DNA of 64,000 bases from Rhodopseudomonas palustris (GTDB lineage Bacteria; Pseudomonadota; Alphaproteobacteria; Rhizobiales; Xanthobacteraceae), in the NCBI RefSeq assembly GCF_007005445.1, contig NZ_CP041387.1, forward strand, positions 1,178,001 through 1,242,000. The letters run 5' to 3'. Below the pieces are notes generated by a model. That model was not told the DNA's origin. It did no database searches and was given only the letters and a program-made list of their open reading frames with translations. Shown here one piece after another: positions 1 through 7,871 of this stretch (its first letter is position 1; each line of letters starts with the position of its first letter). The translations under genes were made by a program, and so were the position numbers.

Positions 1-17
1 TCACCACAAGGGATCTC

Positions 18-1274
18 ATGATGACCACGTTCGACCATGCCCCCGAGACCAAGGCCGGCTTTGCCGGCGACGATGCGCAGCAGGTGTTCGATGCCTTGAT
101 GCGCGCGTTCGAGGACTACAAGGCCGAGAACGACGCGCGGCTGAAGGCGATCGAGACCGGCAAGGGCGACGTGCTGGCCGAGGAGAAGCTGGCGCGGATC
201 GACGCCGCGCTGGATCATCAGCAGCGCCGGCTCGACGAGCTCGCCCTGAAGGCGGCGCGGCCGCAGCTCGCCGCCGAGCGGTCGCAGCCGGCCGCCGATC
301 AGCGCGAGCACAAGAGCGCGTTCGAGGCCTATGTGCGCAGCGGCGAGGCCGCCAGCCTGCGCCGGCTGGAGACCAAGGCGCTGTCGGTGGGCTCCGATCC
401 GGATGGCGGCTATCTGGTGCCGACCGAGCTCGAGCACAGCATCTCGGCGCGGCTCGCCGCGATCTCGCCGATCCGCTCGCTCGCTACCGTGCGCGAGATC
501 TCCGGCGGGGTTTACAAGAAGCCGTTCGTCACCGCCGGGCCGGCGACCGGCTGGGTCGGCGAGAGCGACGCCAGGCCGCAGACCAATGCGCCGTCGCTCG
601 ATGCGCTGTCGTTTCCGGCGATGGAGCTGTATGCGATGCCGGCTGCGACCGCGACGCTGCTCGACGACTCCGCGGTGAACATCGACGACTGGCTGGCCGG
701 CGAGATCGACCAGGCGTTCGCCGAGCAGGAGGGCATCGCCTTCGTGTCCGGCGACGGCGTCAGTAAGCCGAAGGGCTTCCTCGCCGTGCCGACCGCGGCC
801 AACAGCGCCTGGAGCTGGGGCAAGCTCGGCACCATCTCGACCGGCGCCGCCGGCGCATTCGCCGCCACCGCGCCCGGCGACGTGCTGATCGACGTGATCT
901 ACGCGCTGCGGCCGGGCTATCGCCAGAACGCCAGCTTCGTGATGAACCGGCGGACGCAGGCGGCGATCCGCAAGTTCAAGGATTCCTCCGGCGCCTATCT
1001 GTGGCAGCCGCCGGTCACCGCCGGCGGCCGCGCCAGCCTCGCCGGCTTCCCGCTCGCCGATGCCGAAGACATGCCGGACATCGCGGCAAATTCGCTGTCG
1101 ATCGCGTTCGGCGACTTCCGCCGCGGCTATCTGATCGTCGATCGCCAGGGCGTGCGCGTGCTGCGCGATCCGTATTCGTCGAAGCCCTACGTGCTGTTCT
1201 ACACCACCAAGCGCGTCGGCGGCGGCGTCCAGGACTTCGACGCCATCAAGCTGGTGAAGTTCGCAGCGGGGTGA
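18..1274 (+). CDS. HK97-type major capsid protein (GTA g5-like)
   Basis: Forms the icosahedral head shell. The 418-residue protein has the HK97 capsid layout: a charged coiled-coil-like delta domain (about residues 25-95) that a prohead protease would remove, then the capsid core from about residue 100. Recognisable stretches are LVPTELE near 130, the ATLLDDS helix region near 215, and the C-terminal signature FGDFRRGYLIVDRQGVRVLRDPYS followed by TTKRVGG, typical of GTA and lambdoid-like capsids. ATG at 18 is followed at once by a second ATG at 21; either could start the protein. Portal and prohead protease, which normally precede it, would lie left of the window. A decayed second copy of its 3' end lies at 2889-3098. 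Confidence 0.93.
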   Translation: MMTTFDHAPETKAGFAGDDAQQVFDALMRAFEDYKAENDARLKAIETGKGDVLAEEKLARIDAALDHQQRRLDELALKAARPQLAAERSQPAADQREHKSAFEAYVRSGEAASLRRLETKALSVGSDPDGGYLVPTELEHSISARLAAISPIRSLATVREISGGVYKKPFVTAGPATGWVGESDARPQTNAPSLDALSFPAMELYAMPAATATLLDDSAVNIDDWLAGEIDQAFAEQEGIAFVSGDGVSKPKGFLAVPTAANSAWSWGKLGTISTGAAGAFAATAPGDVLIDVIYALRPGYRQNASFVMNRRTQAAIRKFKDSSGAYLWQPPVTAGGRASLAGFPLADAEDMPDIAANSLSIAFGDFRRGYLIVDRQGVRVLRDPYSSKPYVLFYTTKRVGGGVQDFDAIKLVKFAAG

Positions 1275-1291
1275 GGCGCAGCGCCTGTTCT

Positions 1292-1315
1292 CCCTCTCCC
1301 GCCTGCGGGAGAGGG
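1292..1315. terminator. Hairpin after the capsid gene
   Basis: A perfect 10-bp stem (CCCTCTCCCG and its complement) with a 4-base loop lies 17 bases after the capsid stop codon. There is no T-run. The word also resembles a dispersed short palindromic repeat common in GC-rich genomes, so it may be a repeat rather than a dedicated terminator. Confidence 0.45.
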
Positions 1316-1553
1316 CCGGGGTTAGGGCGACCCACGCACGGGGCTGACATCGGACGCTCGGGATAGGCGGGTAGCGCCGCAAGCCGCCGAGCGGCCAGGA
1401 GCACTTTGCATCACCAGATGCTTAGTCACTTCTCGATCTCGGTTGGGCTTGATGGGCGGGCAGCAATGTCTGGCGCTCGCCGCTCTACGAGACACGCCCT
1501 GTGGCCACAGCGTCGTTCCTTTCAGCGTTGATAGCCGGCAATGGACGACTCGC

Positions 1554-2447
1554 ATGTCTGGACAAGACGATGCTTGGCTACGCCATCAGCAAAAGCGGTG
1601 GCTGAACCCGAACGGTGATCGCTGGGTGCGCCAGGATGTCTCGCGTTTCCTGGCGCGGGACATGGATCCTGTGCAAGCATTTCCTGCACTTGCCTTCAAG
1701 TACAGTCCGAACCAGCCGCGGGTGCCTGCAGGCAACCCGGATGGCGGTCAATGGACCAGAGATGGTGGCGGCTGGCGGTCTCCGAGCGAGTTAGGCAATA
1801 TCCGCAACGCGGCACGAGTGGGAGGTGTCGCGGGACCGGAAGCCAGTAGAGAGTATCCCGGTCTATTCGGTATTGCCGCCCAGCGACGGATCCGAACTGG
1901 CGTTCTCCTTGCCGGTGATCTTCCGGTCGGAAGCGATCCCGATCCGGGTACGCCCACAGAACAGCCGCCGGAGATCCCACAGACGAAGCCCAGCAGGAGT
2001 GCAGAACGGACGACGTATTTCCGAGCGGCAGCCGATTGGCTCGCCCGAAACGCAGGTCTTGCCGGAGCGCTCTACGAAGGTTCGATGCGAAGTGTGGAAT
2101 GGCTGCGTGATTGGAACGATGTCATTCTGGCTGCGCGCGACACCCCCAAGCCGCTACAGGAGCTCATGAATGGTGTGGGGCAAGCGCGCCCAGGCTATGA
2201 TGTCCACCACATCAACGAGGTGACGGCGGCGAAGCTGGATGGGTATAGCTGGGCGCAGATCAATGATCCTTCAAATCTGGTCAGCATCCCGCGACTGAAG
2301 CATTATCAAATCACTGGATGGTATTCCGCGCGAAGCACAGAATTTGACGGCTTGTCTCCGAGGAAGTTCCTCCGTGGCAAGGATTGGGAAACGCGTCGAA
2401 AAGTGGGGTTAAGAGCGCTGCGGATGTTTGGAGTCTTGGAACCATGA
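1554..2447 (+). CDS. Putative nuclease toxin with HNH-like C-terminus
   Basis: The protein is about 297 residues from the ATG at 1554; in-frame starts at 1542 and 1443 are also possible. An early part carries AGNPDGGQWT, a motif seen at the head of many toxin-like and phage-associated proteins. The middle is proline-rich and low complexity. The last 90 residues contain YDVHHINE, then DPSNLVSIPRLKHYQITGWY, which resembles His-Me finger/HNH toxin domains where the HH pair and a later H bind metal. The stop overlaps the start of the next gene (ATGA at 2444-2447), a DUF2019 protein, so the two look like a toxin/immunity pair. Nuclease activity is inferred from the motifs. The cassette sits between the capsid gene and a diverged remnant of the capsid 3' end. 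Confidence 0.6.
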   Translation: MSGQDDAWLRHQQKRWLNPNGDRWVRQDVSRFLARDMDPVQAFPALAFKYSPNQPRVPAGNPDGGQWTRDGGGWRSPSELGNIRNAARVGGVAGPEASREYPGLFGIAAQRRIRTGVLLAGDLPVGSDPDPGTPTEQPPEIPQTKPSRSAERTTYFRAAADWLARNAGLAGALYEGSMRSVEWLRDWNDVILAARDTPKPLQELMNGVGQARPGYDVHHINEVTAAKLDGYSWAQINDPSNLVSIPRLKHYQITGWYSARSTEFDGLSPRKFLRGKDWETRRKVGLRALRMFGVLEP

Positions 2448-2815
2448 GGAAGCAGGATCTTCACGAGATGGCGACGCCTGAGCTTGTGGCTCTGTTTGCG
2501 AAGATCGTGGTCGGACAGGACGAGGCCTTGCTCGGCAACCAGATCGCGAGGTTCAATCGCCTGTTCGGCGTGATGGCCGAGATTGCGGACGAGTTGAAGG
2601 CGCGCGACGGCGACCAGCGCACCGCGCTTCTCAGCCTTTTCGAATACCCCAATATTCAGGTGCGGCTTCAGGCCGCAAAGCTGACGCTTGCGGTCGCGCC
2701 AGTGGAAGCGCGCCGGCAGCTCGAAGCGATCGCATCCTCGAAATGGTTTCCACAAGCCGGCGACGCCGGCATGTGCCTTTCGTTTTTGGATGATGGGACG
2801 TTCAAGCCGAAATGA
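2444..2815 (+). CDS. DUF2019 family protein, putative immunity protein
   Basis: This is a 123-residue soluble protein whose second half (NIQVRLQAAKLTLAVAP, then ASSKWFPQAGDAGMCLSFLDDG) matches the DUF2019 family, a short HEAT-like helical domain often found beside secreted nuclease toxins. The ATG at 2444 overlaps the upstream stop codon by ATGA, implying translational coupling, which favours a toxin/immunity relationship. It would neutralise the partner by direct binding in the cytoplasm; that role is inferred from position. No signal peptide or membrane segment is visible. Confidence 0.65.
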   Translation: MRKQDLHEMATPELVALFAKIVVGQDEALLGNQIARFNRLFGVMAEIADELKARDGDQRTALLSLFEYPNIQVRLQAAKLTLAVAPVEARRQLEAIASSKWFPQAGDAGMCLSFLDDGTFKPK

Positions 2816-2888
2816 GGGGACGTGGGGCGGTCGGCGAATTTGTTTCGATCAGCCAGCCGAGCCGCCGGTCCGGTAAGCCAGTGTCGAG

Positions 2889-3098
2889 AGGATTCCGGGC
2901 ATCCCGGCCAAGGCGCTTCCGATCACGTTCGGTAACTTCTGCCGCGTCGCTCTGATCGTCATTCGCCAGGGCGGGCGGGTGCTGCGCGATCCCTATTCCG
3001 CGCTATGGTTGTCGTGCTCCTGGAACGACCAAGCGCATCGGCGGCGCTAGCCAGGATTGCACGCCATCAAGCTGGGGAAGGTCGCGACGGAGCAATAG
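2889..3098 (+). pseudogene. Decayed second copy of the capsid gene 3' end
   Basis: Reading from about 2891 gives PGIPAKALPITFGNF, then LIVIRQGGRVLRDPYS, closely parallel to the C-terminus of the intact capsid (FGDFRRGYLIVDRQGVRVLRDPYS). After at least two frame changes it continues TTKRIGGASQ and HAIKLGKVATEQ-stop, parallel to TTKRVGGGVQ and DAIKLVKFAAG-stop. The stretch begins abruptly, with no upstream capsid sequence. The 2816-3215 gap holds only this remnant; nothing else was recognised there. Compare the similar g12 remnant at 19694-19876. Confidence 0.85.
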
Positions 3099-3215
3099 GT
3101 TCGTGAAAGAGCAATCGGCGATCAGCCTAATTGTCCAAACTCTTGTTGCATTTCGGAGCGGAGAATGGTCGCGAATCTCGATTCTGGGGGATGATCTAAC
3201 GAGGACGAGATCTAG

Positions 3216-3635
3216 GTGAACGAAGTCGATCGCGCGAGAAGTGCCAACATGGCGCGAATTGGTTCGCGCAACACAACTCCCGAGTTGACGGTTCGCAGTG
3301 CGCTGCATCGCATGGGTTACAGGTTCCGTCTCCACAGTTCCCGGTTGCCGGGAAAGCCGGATATTGTCCTGCCCCGCCTTCGGACTGTAATTTTTGTGCA
3401 TGGCTGCTTCTGGCACCGCCATCCCGGTTGCAAATTCGCTTACAACCCCAAAACCCGATCAGAGTTCTGGCAGGCAAAATTCGTAGGGAATGTCGCACGC
3501 GATGCGAGGGTCCTAGGGGTGCTCCGTGACATGGGCTGGAAAGTGCATGTTATATGGGAGTGCGAAACCAAGGATTCGGATGTGCTTCGGGCTCTTCTTC
3601 GCCACTGCCTGTCGAGTTCGGAGAGCGATTTATGA
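3216..3635 (+). CDS. vsr: Very short patch repair (Vsr) endonuclease
   Basis: Nicks DNA 5' of the T in T:G mismatches left by deamination of 5-methylcytosine, limiting mutation at sites of the neighbouring methylase. The 139 residues cover a full Vsr: N-terminal RSANMARIGSRNTTPE, the catalytic aspartate in GKPDIVLP (D49), and the metal/catalytic histidines in FVHGCFWHRHPGC (H62, H67, H69). The start is a GTG at 3216, preceded by a purine-rich stretch (GAGGACGAG). Its stop overlaps the methylase ATG (3632-3635), so the two are translationally coupled. Base composition is less GC-rich than the phage genes, consistent with transfer. Confidence 0.93.
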   Translation: MNEVDRARSANMARIGSRNTTPELTVRSALHRMGYRFRLHSSRLPGKPDIVLPRLRTVIFVHGCFWHRHPGCKFAYNPKTRSEFWQAKFVGNVARDARVLGVLRDMGWKVHVIWECETKDSDVLRALLRHCLSSSESDL

Positions 3636-5119
3636 GGGTGCCAAAGGCGATTGCTGCTAAGGTTTCAAGGCTGGCGTCGAATCCTGAGGCTCGGCCGAGG
3701 GTGCTCGACCTGTTTTCTGGCTGCGGGGGGCTCAGCCTCGGCTTTCATTCGGCCGGATATGAAATCGCCGCCTCTGTCGAGATAGACGAGCTTGCTGCTC
3801 GATCGCATGCGATTAACTTCTATAAGGGGCAGGCACCTGAGCTCATTGAGCGACAGGCTGTTGCGCGCGATATCACGAAGATTGATCCAGATGATCTCAC
3901 GAGTGATCTTGGCCTCGGCCCCTCAAAGCTAGCTTTTGATTTGATCGTCGGTGGGCCCCCCTGTCAGGCTTACGCTCGGGTGGGGCGGGCGAAGCTGCGG
4001 GAGGTCGCCGAACACCCACAGGCTTTTAAGATCGATCCTCGTGCGAACCTCTACCTGCGATATCTCCATTACGTCGAGCGGCTGCAACCAATTGCCCTTC
4101 TGATGGAGAATGTCCCAGACATTCTGAACTACGGAGGCCACAATATAGGACAAGAGATTGTCGAAGCGCTCGACGCTATGGGCTATGAGGCTCGCTACTC
4201 TCTGTTGAACAGCGCGCACCATGGGGTGCCCCAGATGCGGGATCGCGTCTTCCTTCTCGCGTTCCATAAGTCAATCGAAGCCGACATCCGGTTTCCCAAA
4301 GCTTCGCGTTTTTGCCAGCTTCCTTCTGGCTATGCGGGGACCAGATCTGTTGCGTTGAAGCATATCAATATGTTTGAGGGTAACGCGTATGTCACTCCAG
4401 ATACAGGAAGTCCGGAATTGCCGCCGGCGGTGACAGCAGGTGAGGCTATCGGTGATCTCCCTCCTATAACTCTTCACAAGGAAGGAAAACTAAAGCGAGG
4501 GGCCAGACGCTTTACTGAGCTATCGAGATACCAAGAGCAGGCGAGTGGTGAATTATCGGAATTCGCAATGGAAATGCGATCGTGGAAAGGTTTTGAGTCG
4601 AGGGACGGTGTTTACGACCATGTTCTTCGATTCCTTCCACGCGACACCGCAATTTTTGAAGCCATGCGGGAAGGGGACGAATATCCAGCGGCGCACCGGG
4701 TGGCCAAGAAGCTATTTGAGGAGGAGGCCCACCGGAGGAAGCTGAAAATGGGGGGCGCTGAATGGAAACGGCTCCAGCTTGCTATGGTGCCGCCTTACGA
4801 CCCCAGCAAGTTCCCCAATCGTTGGTGGAAGCTGCGTCGCAACGCTCCTTCGCGTACGTTGATGGCCCATCTCGGCAAGGATACGTACTCCCATATTCAC
4901 TATGATAGTAGCCAAGGACGTGTGATCACGGTCAGAGAGGCGGCTCGCTTGCAATCGTTTCCCGATGGGTTTGTGTTTGCCGGGACGATGAATCCTGCCT
5001 TTCGTCAGATAGGAAATGCTGTTCCGCCGGTCATGGCGCGCCAACTCGCTATGGAGATGATGAAAACCTTGGGTGAGGCGCTTTCCAGGTTCGCCGCGCC
5101 GATGTTAGCTGCAGAGTAG
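3632..5119 (+). CDS. DNA (cytosine-5-)-methyltransferase
   Basis: Transfers a methyl group from S-adenosylmethionine to C5 of cytosine within the restriction site. At 495 residues it has the ordered m5C motifs: I DLFSGCGGLSLGF (about 26-38), IV GGPPCQAY with catalytic C111, VI ENVPDIL (159-165), VIII MRDRVFLLAF, and the late motifs around SFPDGF and QIGNAVPP near the C-terminus. The region between motif VIII and the last motifs is the target recognition domain, so specificity cannot be read here. The ATG at 3632 overlaps the vsr stop. An in-frame upstream start at 3554 would lie inside vsr and is less likely. The gene converges on the putative restriction nuclease, with stops six bases apart. 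Confidence 0.93.
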   Translation: MRVPKAIAAKVSRLASNPEARPRVLDLFSGCGGLSLGFHSAGYEIAASVEIDELAARSHAINFYKGQAPELIERQAVARDITKIDPDDLTSDLGLGPSKLAFDLIVGGPPCQAYARVGRAKLREVAEHPQAFKIDPRANLYLRYLHYVERLQPIALLMENVPDILNYGGHNIGQEIVEALDAMGYEARYSLLNSAHHGVPQMRDRVFLLAFHKSIEADIRFPKASRFCQLPSGYAGTRSVALKHINMFEGNAYVTPDTGSPELPPAVTAGEAIGDLPPITLHKEGKLKRGARRFTELSRYQEQASGELSEFAMEMRSWKGFESRDGVYDHVLRFLPRDTAIFEAMREGDEYPAAHRVAKKLFEEEAHRRKLKMGGAEWKRLQLAMVPPYDPSKFPNRWWKLRRNAPSRTLMAHLGKDTYSHIHYDSSQGRVITVREAARLQSFPDGFVFAGTMNPAFRQIGNAVPPVMARQLAMEMMKTLGEALSRFAAPMLAAE

Positions 5120-5124
5120 TCAAA

Positions 5125-6255
5125 TCAATCTTCGGTCGACCCTAGCCGCTCGATTTGCTGTTCGACGCCCCAACTCAGCTTTGTTGGGCTGATCGAAAAG
5201 CTGTCTGCAGTTACTCCGTCTGGGAGTGTAAGGCTGGAGATAATTGTTTTCGCAAACGAACCCACGTTCTCCGCAATGCGGACTTTCGCGCCTTCGTGAG
5301 TGATGTCGTATATGCGCCAGATATCGTAACGAGGGTGGTTTGCTGCCTCTAGCAGCTCAGCATAGGAGATGTGAAACTTGCGATCAAACGATCCCGCCGT
5401 GCTCTTTGCATCAATGAGTATCGCCGAGCCGGCTGCATCGGTCACGGAGAAGTCGTAGGGTGCGATGGCGTTGGTGCGGGAGTTCCATTCAATGGAATTT
5501 AGGGTGCCGGCTGATTTCTGTTGCTGCAGGAGCAGCCAAGCCAGTTCTTCGCCATCTTGGCCAATTTCCTCCGCAAGCCGGCGGGATTTGGAAATCTCTT
5601 CCGCAGAAAATTTGCGATTGGCTTTCTTTCTCAGCGTTTCAATGCCATCGAACCCTCCCGAGGCTGCGTCTTCGAGCGCACCCTCCAATTGGGGGTCGAA
5701 GGTAAACTGCCATACAGGGTGCGCCGCCGGTGCGGATCCCACGGAAGCCGATAGCTCGTTTTTTGACAGCTCAATCATGGTCTTGCGGCCGCCCGGGACA
5801 AGACCCGCAAGCGCATGATGGAGATCTGCATCAGTTGGATCGTTTGCAGAGATCAATAGTAGGCTCACGCGCTCGGGACGAGGATCGCCAAAGAACTCGA
5901 AGAGCGCGAGATCGCCAGCTAGCAGCTCGTCATAACGCCCAGGTTCGTCTTCAGGGTCTCGAACGAACTCTCCGTTCAATCGCCAGTTCTTGTATGCCTG
6001 CCGCTTCGTCACCGCCCGGGAGATAACGTGGGGCCCAACGCCCTTCGGCCCCAGAATGGTCAGTGTCACCGGAATAACATCGTTCGGGGAGGACTTGAGT
6101 GCAGGTAGAATGGGATAGAATTTTTCGATGAAGATGTCGGCATTCAGATTGATGGCTTTCTGATTGCCTGCGTTAAGCTTGCGGAACATCGCTTCGAAGA
6201 AAGTCAAATCTGAATCTGTAAGCCGTTTAAGCGCAATTCGCTCAGTCATTTTCAT
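5125..6255 (-). CDS. Putative restriction endonuclease with DUF3883 nuclease domain
   Basis: A 376-residue protein convergent with the methylase. The C-terminal part (about 230-345) fits DUF3883, a PD-(D/E)XK-like nuclease fold: E237 in GEELAW, D268 in YDFSV and IDAKST with D282 and K284, then FHISYAELLEA and YDIWRIYDI. The N-terminal 200 residues are not recognised and could bind DNA. Position beside vsr and an m5C methylase makes it the cognate type II restriction enzyme. There are two adjacent in-frame starts (M1 and M3). No controller protein gene is apparent, although a 39-codon ORF at 6287-6406 on this strand lies just upstream. Confidence 0.7.
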   Translation of the reverse strand: MKMTERIALKRLTDSDLTFFEAMFRKLNAGNQKAINLNADIFIEKFYPILPALKSSPNDVIPVTLTILGPKGVGPHVISRAVTKRQAYKNWRLNGEFVRDPEDEPGRYDELLAGDLALFEFFGDPRPERVSLLLISANDPTDADLHHALAGLVPGGRKTMIELSKNELSASVGSAPAAHPVWQFTFDPQLEGALEDAASGGFDGIETLRKKANRKFSAEEISKSRRLAEEIGQDGEELAWLLLQQQKSAGTLNSIEWNSRTNAIAPYDFSVTDAAGSAILIDAKSTAGSFDRKFHISYAELLEAANHPRYDIWRIYDITHEGAKVRIAENVGSFAKTIISSLTLPDGVTADSFSISPTKLSWGVEQQIERLGSTED

Positions 6256-6436
6256 TCCAATTCAACTGCATCGAGTACGCCAAAACCTATGCGATTCCCT
6301 TTGCCTTCTCCAAGTTGTGTGAATCTCGTCCAAAGGCGGATTTGTCGATGGAAGCGACCGAAGAGCTCACCCACTGCAGCCTGCCGTCGTTCTCCAGCTT
6401 CGCCATGACGAACACCGCAAATTGGGTGGGCACGGC

Positions 6437-6637
6437 CTAACGAGGCTCCTCGCCTCGCTCCTTGCAGAACGCAAGGTAATCCTCGATCGACCCGGCGAGC
6501 GCCTTCTTCATTTCAGCGATCGATTTGCCCTGAAAGGTGATGACGTCCCGCGTGTCGGCGACTTCGCCGTGGAAGATCTCGGCGTCCGCGTCGTATTCGA
6601 CCGTGGCGGTGTAGTCCTTGTAGCTCATCGTGGTCAT
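6437..6637 (-). CDS. HicB-like antitoxin domain protein, short
   Basis: About 66 residues. YTATVEYDADAEIFHGEV, then VITFQGKSIAEMKKAL and SIEDYLAFCKERGEEP match the N-terminal partial RNase H-like fold of HicB antitoxins. Full-length HicB proteins of this subtype usually continue for about 40 residues into a DNA-binding ribbon-helix-helix; here a stop follows EEPR, so the DNA-binding part is missing. No HicA toxin ORF was found on either side. The start is the ATG at 6637 or the one at 6628. It is probably a degenerate or orphan antitoxin. Confidence 0.6.
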   Translation of the reverse strand: MTTMSYKDYTATVEYDADAEIFHGEVADTRDVITFQGKSIAEMKKALAGSIEDYLAFCKERGEEPR

Positions 6638-6953
6638 GGCTGGCGCCCAGTTCGTGCGCGCCGCTGCGGTCGCCTCGGTGGCGGTGCGGCTGGCAGCAAG
6701 CATGGCAACGCTTTTCGGCTGTGGCAACCGACGCTCACTTATCCGCCGGTTGGCGCTGCAAGGCGTGGATGCCCGATACAGCCTGATGTTTCCGCATCAG
6801 GGCCGTATAGTATCGTTCTGCACTATCAATTCGAGGGCCGTTCGGTCGCCGGCCGGGAACCGCGGGAGCGTGACAAGCCAGGCCGCGCCGCGCCGTCAGT
6901 CTTGAGGCGATCGCGCTCGGAGACCACCGCCGCATGCCCCCCATGGAGCCGTC
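6638..6953. other. Intergenic stretch with no recognised gene
   Basis: This 316-base stretch between the HicB-like gene and the putative small terminase was checked on both strands for a HicA reading frame or phage gene remnant; neither was found. It probably holds the promoter or leader of the terminase pair, but no convincing promoter hexamers can be assigned. Confidence 0.4.
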
Positions 6954-7871
6954 ATGACCGACGATCCTGTATCTCCGCCGCAGCTCGTGCATGGCCTCAC
7001 CGCCGAGGTCGTCGCGCTTGGGCAGCGGCTGTATGAGACCACCGACCTGCCGCTGAATTCCGTGGCGTCGCAGCTCGGCATCAGCCGGCGGACGTTGGGC
7101 AAGCTGGCGGAGGAGCAGGGTTGGAAGCCGCGCTGGACGCGGCCGCGGTTTGCGGCGCCGGCGCGGCAGCCGCCGAAGCAGCGGTCACGCGGCTTCACGC
7201 CGGAGGCGATCGAGAATCTGCGGAGGCGCTATGTCGAGAGCGACGAGACGCTGGAGCATATCGCCGCCGACTTCTGCGTTCATCGCAACACGCTGGAGCG
7301 GCTCGCGGCGAAGCTGGGCTGGCCGCTGCGCAAGCACCGGCCGCCACGCCCGCTACCAGAGACGCTGAAGATGAGCGTGGCCGCGGCCGACATGCTGCAG
7401 CAGGCGCGCGCCGCCGACCCCGACGCGGCCGCCGCGCCGCCGGGACCGGCACCGGCGCTGGCGCCAGCGCCCGAGCCCGAGTTGGTCGTGCCAGAGCCCG
7501 ATCCGGGCGAGCAGCCGCTGGGCCAGGCGCCCGATCCCGCGCTGCTCGCGCTTCGTCTCGAACTCGCGGTCGATCAGCAACTGCGCAAGGTCGAAAACCT
7601 GCGTGAGGACACCACGCTCGGCGGCCACCGCGCGGTCGAGGCCGAGCGGATCGCCCGCACGCTGGCGGCGCTGACGCAGACGCTGTTCAAGGTCCGCCAG
7701 CTTCGCGATCCCGAACGGGCGCTCAGCGCCGCCGATGACGAGATGCCCGCCGATGCCGATGGATTCCGTCTGGAGCTTGCGCGCCGCATTGAGGCGTTTG
7801 TCCGCGGCGGGACTGACCGAGAGCTTTCTGCGCGCGACCGGGCTGCGGACGCTGGCGACGCTGGGGCATGA
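6954..7871 (+). CDS. HTH protein, putative small terminase (g1/TerS-like)
   Basis: A 305-residue protein with two similar helix-turn-helix units: LPLNSVASQLGISRRTLGKLAEEQGW (about 30-58) and ETLEHIAADFCVHRNTLERLAAKLGW (about 95-122). An Ala/Pro linker (about 145-190) and a helical C-terminal region follow. It lies immediately upstream of, and overlaps, the large terminase gene, the usual place of the DNA-recognition subunit of the packaging motor. Its role as TerS is inferred from position and the DNA-binding motifs; it could instead be a regulator. The overlap with the next gene is long (over 100 bases), so the exact downstream start is uncertain. Confidence 0.6.
   Translation: MTDDPVSPPQLVHGLTAEVVALGQRLYETTDLPLNSVASQLGISRRTLGKLAEEQGWKPRWTRPRFAAPARQPPKQRSRGFTPEAIENLRRRYVESDETLEHIAADFCVHRNTLERLAAKLGWPLRKHRPPRPLPETLKMSVAAADMLQQARAADPDAAAAPPGPAPALAPAPEPELVVPEPDPGEQPLGQAPDPALLALRLELAVDQQLRKVENLREDTTLGGHRAVEAERIARTLAALTQTLFKVRQLRDPERALSAADDEMPADADGFRLELARRIEAFVRGGTDRELSARDRAADAGDAGA

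Noticed and set aside
1290..1335. A CRISPR-like or att-like repeat after the capsid gene
   Set aside because: There is a single palindrome with no spaced repetition, and no integrase or tRNA end nearby.
6287..6406. A 39-codon minus-strand ORF between the HicB-like and restriction nuclease genes
   Set aside because: Too short and not similar to a known controller protein; kept only as a possibility in the nuclease entry.
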